From NCBI RefSeq assembly GCF_004216565.1, contig NZ_SGWV01000011.1:372001-436000 (forward strand): 64,000 bases of DNA. The letters are read 5' to 3'. The notes beneath the pieces are model-generated. The model had not been told where the DNA came from and searched no databases. It saw nothing but the letters and a program-made list of their open reading frames with translations. Of this stretch, positions 59,771 to 64,000 are shown piece after piece (the stretch's first letter is position 1; each line of letters begins with the position of its first letter). The translations under genes and the position numbers were made by a program. Source of the stretch: Sphaerotilus mobilis. Its GTDB lineage: Bacteria > Pseudomonadota > Gammaproteobacteria > Burkholderiales > Burkholderiaceae_C.

Positions 59771-60832
59771 TCAGCGTGCTTGACGGAAGCCGGCGATGCG
59801 CTCGGCGTGGTCCGGGTGGCTGGACAGCAGGCCGGCGTCGGCCCGCCCGGCGGCGCTGGCCGGGCCGTGCAGCCGTTCGAGCAGGACGGCCATCGGCTCG
59901 CCGCTCAGGCCGTGGGCGCGCAGCTGGGCCAGCGCGTCGAGATCGGCCTCGCGTTCGGCCTCGCGCGACCAGGCCAGCTGGCCCAGCAGCAAGGGTGCGC
60001 TGGCCAGCAGCCCGCTGGCGTCGCCAAACACCAGCGTGCCGAAGGCGGTGGTCAGGCTGGCCTGCACCAGCATCGTCAGACCATGGCGCCGGTGGACGTG
60101 GCCCAGCTCATGGCCGAGCAGGCCGACCAGCATCGCGTCGACATCCGCCGGGGCGGTGTCCTGGAGGATCAACGCCACCATCGCGTCCGACACCACGATG
60201 CTGCCGTCCGGCAAGGCCCAGGCATTGGCCTCGCGGCCGGCGTCGCGCAGCAGCAGCCGGCCGGCGGGCGCATCAGCTGAGGCGCGACCTGGCGGCAGGC
60301 GGGCCAGCACCTCGGCCATGACCCGTTGGAGGCGGGCCTGCGCGGCGGCGTCGACCCGGCTGGGCTGGAACATCTGGCCGTCCAGCGCGGCCAGCGTGCG
60401 TTCGCCCAGCGTGCGGTCGATCGATGGCGGCAGCAGCGCGGTGATGCCGCTGGCCGCCGCCGGCACGCCCCAGCGCTGCAGGCCGGCGACGGCCAGCAGC
60501 ACCAGCAAGAGCGCCACACAGGTGCCACGCCAGCTCTGTTGCAGCCGCACGACCCGGCTGTCGCGCTGGCCGGCCTGCCGCGCCAGCGCGTCCCAGGCCT
60601 GCGGGTCGACGGACTGCAGGCTGGCGCCGTCGGGCAGGTCCATCTGGCGCGGACCGTGGCGCTGACGCTCCGGCCAGCGCAAGCCGGCGAGCGGCCAATT
60701 GAGCGACGGGGTGTCGTGCGCGTCGATGGCGTCGGCGGCTTCGGCATGCAGCCGGTCACCATCGATGCGCAGCCGCACCGCACGGGCGCGCGGGCTGCGG
60801 CCGTCGTAGAGCAGCGCGGGGGCTTGGTCCAT
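59771..60832 (-). CDS. M48-family membrane metalloprotease
   Basis: A 353-residue zinc protease. A membrane helix (about residues 103-125, TCVALLLVLLAVAGLQRWG) precedes the catalytic domain with HELGHVHRRHG (zinc-binding HExxH, near residue 240) and the third ligand Glu in REAEREADLDAL; LSSHPDHAERIAGF near the end is typical of M48C proteins such as BepA/YfgC relatives. The ATG at 60832 is preferred; a TTG at 60847 overlapping the DUF898 stop (TTGA) is possible and would add five residues. It probably acts in envelope protein quality control. It is paired with a DUF898 gene, a common pairing. Confidence 0.9.
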   Translation of the reverse strand: MDQAPALLYDGRSPRARAVRLRIDGDRLHAEAADAIDAHDTPSLNWPLAGLRWPERQRHGPRQMDLPDGASLQSVDPQAWDALARQAGQRDSRVVRLQQSWRGTCVALLLVLLAVAGLQRWGVPAAASGITALLPPSIDRTLGERTLAALDGQMFQPSRVDAAAQARLQRVMAEVLARLPPGRASADAPAGRLLLRDAGREANAWALPDGSIVVSDAMVALILQDTAPADVDAMLVGLLGHELGHVHRRHGLTMLVQASLTTAFGTLVFGDASGLLASAPLLLGQLAWSREAEREADLDALAQLRAHGLSGEPMAVLLERLHGPASAAGRADAGLLSSHPDHAERIAGFRQAR

Positions 60833-60843
60833 GGTCCGCTGGT

Positions 60844-62034
60844 TCAAAGGCCGAGGTCGAAACCCGCCAGGTCGGCCGCCGCGTCGCCACGGGCATCGTC
60901 GACCGCCCGCACCGGCTCGGCCATGGCCTGTTCGAAGTCCGGTCCGAACGACACGCTGACCGCTGACAGCCGCAGCCGCGCGGTGGCGATCGCGGCGAAG
61001 GGCCAGTACAGGCCGAGCGTGAAGACCATGCCGATGGCGTTGGCGGCATAGCGCAGCGCCAGTTGCTCGCTGGCCAATCGGCTGTGCAGTTCGACCTGTG
61101 GCAGCCGTGTGTTCGACCAGACCACGTTCTGGATGCCGGCTTGCCAGATCGCCATGCTCAGCAGCCAGGTGACGAGGCCCAGCGGCACCAACAGCCAGGG
61201 TGACGATGTTGCCAGCGTCAGCATGCCGACCACCAGGCTCAGGACCAGGGCCTTGAAGATGGGCGCATAGAAGGGCAGCAACGGTGCCGAAAAGCTGCTG
61301 CGTTCACCGGCATGGCGGATGTGGCCTTGCCGGTAAGCCAGCAGCTTGCGGTGGGCCAGCGGCAGCAGGGGCAGCAGGCACAGCACCGCGATGTCGAGGC
61401 CGACGGACAGCATCACGAGGGGGGGCCACGGCGAACCCGTGGCCCACAGCTTCAGCAAGGGATTGGCCATGATGGCGCCGCCGAACAGCAGCATCAGCGC
61501 CGCCGCCCGCCAGGCCTCGCGCAGCGTGCCGTCGAACGAGAAGCGCAGCCCGCGCCAGCGGGTCTGCGTCATGCGGAACTGCAGCGACAGCCGCAGCAGC
61601 ATCGGCGCGGCCGCCACCAGCAGCAGGGTCGCCAAGAGGCCGACCGCCGGTGACAACTCGCCGCTGAACGACACCGCCAGCAGCAGCACGGCCATCACGA
61701 TGAAGCCGCGCACCATCGAACGGCCTTCGCCATGGAAGCTGAAGGCGTGCTCGCCGATGCGGGTGTTGGCATGGAAGTAGCGCAGCCGCCGGGCCTTGGC
61801 CCATGGGTAGTAGATGCCCGCCGTCACCAGCATCAGCAGCAGGTTGACGATCCAGATGCGGAAGTACTCGCTGCCCGTCCCGGTGAAGGTGATCGGCACC
61901 GGCTCGGTCCAGCCGGGACGCGTGGCCGGCACGGCATCGGACGGGTCGAGAAGACCGCTCGGGGTCTTCGGAGTGTCCGGGTCCACCGGGTCATTCGAGC
62001 GGCTGGCGTCCATCATGGGGTGAGGCTGGGTCAT
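60844..62034 (-). CDS. DUF898 (YjgN-type) inner-membrane protein
   Basis: A 396-residue polytopic membrane protein of the YjgN family. Features are FTGTGSEYFRIWIVNLLLMLVTAGIYYPWAKARRLRYFHANTRI, GLRFSFDGTLREAWRAA and YAANAIGMVFTLGLYWPFAAIATARLR, with about eight helices. A Pro/Asp-rich cytoplasmic N-terminus of 40 residues precedes the first. The function is unknown; its fixed association with an M48 protease hints at a shared membrane task. It starts 57 bases after the S9 peptidase gene and nearly abuts the protease gene. Confidence 0.9.
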   Translation of the reverse strand: MTQPHPMMDASRSNDPVDPDTPKTPSGLLDPSDAVPATRPGWTEPVPITFTGTGSEYFRIWIVNLLLMLVTAGIYYPWAKARRLRYFHANTRIGEHAFSFHGEGRSMVRGFIVMAVLLLAVSFSGELSPAVGLLATLLLVAAAPMLLRLSLQFRMTQTRWRGLRFSFDGTLREAWRAAALMLLFGGAIMANPLLKLWATGSPWPPLVMLSVGLDIAVLCLLPLLPLAHRKLLAYRQGHIRHAGERSSFSAPLLPFYAPIFKALVLSLVVGMLTLATSSPWLLVPLGLVTWLLSMAIWQAGIQNVVWSNTRLPQVELHSRLASEQLALRYAANAIGMVFTLGLYWPFAAIATARLRLSAVSVSFGPDFEQAMAEPVRAVDDARGDAAADLAGFDLGL

Positions 62035-62091
62035 GTCTCTTGGGGCGCACGTTGGAGCGCGCCAGTGTCGGCTTGCCGCGTGTGCGCGTCG

Positions 62092-64000
62092 TCAGTCCGA
62101 TGAGGGATGGCGCGCCAGCCAGTCCAGCACCTCGCGATACCAGAGCCGGCTGTTGCGCGGGCCGTCGATCCAGTGGTGCTCGGTAGGGAACCACAGCAGC
62201 CGGGCTGGCACGCCGCGGGCCTTGAGGGTGTTGTAGTGGGCGAGGCCCTGGGCGTCGGGCACGCGGGCGTCGCGGGCGCCGTGCGAGACCAGCGTGGGCA
62301 CCTGCATCTGGCCGGCCAGGCTGGAGGGGCTCTGCCGGGCGATCAGCTCGGCGTTGTCCCAGTAGTCCGCGCCCAGCTCGCGGGCGTGGGTGTCGTAGGC
62401 GTCGTCCGCGTACATCGCCTGCCAGTCCCAGCAGCCGGCATGGCAGACCAGTGCGGCGTAGCGGCCCGGCTCGGCCCTGCCGTTCAGCCAGGCAGCCAGA
62501 CAGCCGCCGTAGCTGCCGCCGGCCGCGTGCAGGCGCCGGCGGTCGGCCCAGGGCTGGGCCAGCAGCCAGTCGCTGGCGGCCTCGATGTCGTCAACCTCCA
62601 GCTGACCCCAGCGGTGGGTGATGCTGTCAAGGAAGGCGTAGCCCCAGCCGCTGGACCCGTGGTAGTTGACGCAGGCGACGACGTGGCCGGCGGCGGCGAA
62701 GACGTGAGCATTCCAGCGCCAGTGCCAGTTGTCGCCGTAGACCGAATGCGGCCCGCCGTGCAGCAGGTGCAGCACCGGCCAGGGCCGTGCCCGTGTCGGG
62801 TCGAAGTCGGGCGGGTAGAACAGGCGCACCGAGACCGGATCGCCGAGCGCGCCGGTCACGCTCACGACCTCGCTGCGCGCCAGCCGGTGGCGGCGCAGCA
62901 GCTCGTCGTTGAGGCGCTCGATCCGGCGCAGCGGCTGGCCCGGCAACTGGGCCCAGAGCTGCGGTGGCTGGCTGGCGCCTTCGAGCGCCACGGCCAGCGT
63001 GCCGGCCTTCTTGTCCCAGCCGGCGACCCAGCCCGAGGCGACCAGTCGTTCGGCCCGGCGGTCGGCCAGGTCGAAGCGCCAAAGCGGCTGCTCGCCGCGG
63101 TCCTGGGCGGTCAGCAGGACCGACAGGCCGTCCTCGTCCCACTGCAGCGGGGCGTTGACCGCGTGGTCCCACTGGCCGGACTCGACCTGCCAGCGGCTGT
63201 CGTGGGCCTGCCAGACCGCCAGCTGGGCCGGCATCGTGTGCTTCAGGCCGCGGTGGCTGGCCAGGAAGGCGATGCGCTGGCCGTCCGGGCTGTGACGTGG
63301 CGCGTCCAGGTGCCAGTCGGGGTTCTGGGCGATCTCTTGCACCGCGCCGCTGGCGACGTCGACGCGGGCCAGCGCGAGCGGGTGGCCGTGGTGCTTGTGC
63401 GGCGCCGGGTCATGCACGTACACGATGTGGCGACCGTCGGGCGAGATGTCGAAGGCGTTCTCGTTGAGGTCGAAACGTGGCAGCTCGCGGGCCGTACCCT
63501 CGAACAGGTCACGCAGCCGGCCGCTGGCGAGGTCCAGCACCAGCAGGTGGGGCACCCGGCCCATCGGCAGGTTGCGGTCCCACCAGCGGTAGAGCGATTC
63601 CTCGGTCACCAGCGCCGAGGGGCCTTGTTCGCGGCGGGCCTGCATGCGCTGCGCCTGGGCCTTGCTGCCGGCGAGGTCCGGCCAGACCCAGGAAACCAGC
63701 GCGATCCGGCGGCCGTCCGGGAACCAGCGCAAGGCCACCACGCCGGTCGGCACCTGCACCGCGCGGCGGGCCTCGCCGCCGTCGGGGGCGATCAGGTAGA
63801 GCTGCGGCTCGTCGTCGCGCAGGCCCTGTTGCTCGCGCCGGGCGATGAAGGCGATCAGGTCGCCGCGCGGGCTCCAGGCCGGTCGGCTGTCGCCATCGCC
63901 ACACTGGGTCAGGGCGCGGGGCTGGGCGGTGGTGGCGCCCGATGGGTCGTTGCGGCTCGCGATCGGGAACAGCCACAGGCTGGAGGCCAGGTGGTCATGC
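62092..64000 (-). CDS. S9-family prolyl oligopeptidase/acylaminoacyl peptidase, 5' end outside window
   Basis: The frame is open from the right edge (first visible residues HDHLASSLWLFPIASRNDP) to the stop at 62092, about 635 codons; the start lies beyond 64000, and a GTG at 63759 is internal. Repeated WSPRGDLIAFIAR, WFPDGRRIALVSW, SPDGQRIAFLAS segments form a beta-propeller domain. The C-terminal alpha/beta hydrolase domain has HGGPHSVYGDNWHWRWNAHVFAAAGHVV, the nucleophile GGSYGG, Asp in SHGARDARVP and the catalytic His in PTEHHWIDGP. It degrades short peptides, in the cytoplasm or periplasm; the missing N-terminus would decide. Confidence 0.92.
   Translation of the reverse strand, partial: HDHLASSLWLFPIASRNDPSGATTAQPRALTQCGDGDSRPAWSPRGDLIAFIARREQQGLRDDEPQLYLIAPDGGEARRAVQVPTGVVALRWFPDGRRIALVSWVWPDLAGSKAQAQRMQARREQGPSALVTEESLYRWWDRNLPMGRVPHLLVLDLASGRLRDLFEGTARELPRFDLNENAFDISPDGRHIVYVHDPAPHKHHGHPLALARVDVASGAVQEIAQNPDWHLDAPRHSPDGQRIAFLASHRGLKHTMPAQLAVWQAHDSRWQVESGQWDHAVNAPLQWDEDGLSVLLTAQDRGEQPLWRFDLADRRAERLVASGWVAGWDKKAGTLAVALEGASQPPQLWAQLPGQPLRRIERLNDELLRRHRLARSEVVSVTGALGDPVSVRLFYPPDFDPTRARPWPVLHLLHGGPHSVYGDNWHWRWNAHVFAAAGHVVACVNYHGSSGWGYAFLDSITHRWGQLEVDDIEAASDWLLAQPWADRRRLHAAGGSYGGCLAAWLNGRAEPGRYAALVCHAGCWDWQAMYADDAYDTHARELGADYWDNAELIARQSPSSLAGQMQVPTLVSHGARDARVPDAQGLAHYNTLKARGVPARLLWFPTEHHWIDGPRNSRLWYREVLDWLARHPSSD

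Noticed and set aside
63757-63759. GTG at 63759 as the start of the S9 peptidase
   Set aside because: The frame stays open to the window edge with continuing beta-propeller repeats, so this codon is internal and the gene is simply truncated by the window.

Overview
The window is GC-rich chromosomal DNA (roughly 70% GC by eye) with tightly packed, often 1-4 bp overlapping genes. The gene content (XoxF-type methanol dehydrogenase, MSHA-type pilus, pyrG-kdsA-eno-ftsB, panBC, bioMNY, tamAB, many orphan solute-binding proteins) fits a betaproteobacterium of the order Burkholderiales, probably near the Rubrivivax/Leptothrix/Methylibium group. That placement is an inference from protein similarity and gene order, not a computed phylogeny. 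Apart from a short repeat-rich spacer I see no insertion sequence, phage, integron or CRISPR array.

Layout. 1-2964: a lanthanide-type methanol oxidation operon xoxF-xoxG-xoxJ (minus strand; xoxJ runs off the left edge). 3420-3779: a small cysteine-cluster protein. 3881-18496: a complete-looking MSHA (mannose-sensitive haemagglutinin type) type IV pilus operon read leftwards, mshI, a pilN-like gene, mshJ, K, L, E, G, A, Q, C, D, O, P, interrupted only by a spacer of palindromic (REP-like) repeats at about 6340-6860. 18722-24943: housekeeping block panB-panC and pyrG-kdsA-eno-ftsB, closed by a clear terminator. 25108-29572: mutS, an Anbu-type proteasome-like hydrolase and an alpha/beta hydrolase. 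29635-34878: a nitroreductase, then a leftward bioM-bioN-bioY transporter operon continuing into an acyl-AMP ligase and an unusual thiolase. 34901-42217: suhB with a long disordered tail, trmJ, cysE, a PAS-GGDEF protein, mog, darP, pmbA. 42337-51562: an accessory and transport region: orphan TRAP binding protein, EamA exporter, an SDR without the usual catalytic motif, a three-gene exported/membrane cluster, a binding protein paired with a membrane GGDEF protein, a LysE exporter and a formylglycine-enzyme-like lipid/envelope protein. 51731-51805: tRNA-Arg(CCU). 51970-64000: a leftward envelope and proteolysis run: S9 peptidase (cut by the right edge), DUF898 membrane protein, M48 protease, VWA protein, tamA and tamB.

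How parts work together. The pilus ATPase MshE carries both copies of the MshEN cyclic-di-GMP binding motif, and the window encodes two diguanylate cyclases with intact GGDEF and RxxD inhibitory sites, so surface attachment through this pilus is probably c-di-GMP controlled. One cyclase overlaps a periplasmic binding protein by 4 bp and looks like a ligand-sensing pair. The bioMNY-ligase-thiolase run recalls the Bacillus subtilis yhfU-yhfT-yhfS arrangement and may link biotin or biotin-precursor uptake to acyl activation. Several genes share a TAGAAT -10 box placed so close to the start codon that leaderless transcripts are likely.

The observations I consider most worth following are the binding-protein/diguanylate-cyclase pair, the biotin transporter plus ligase plus Cys-less thiolase cassette, the Anbu peptidase behind mutS, the SuhB tail, the LamG-bearing pilus adhesin MshQ, and the REP-like spacer inside the pilus operon.
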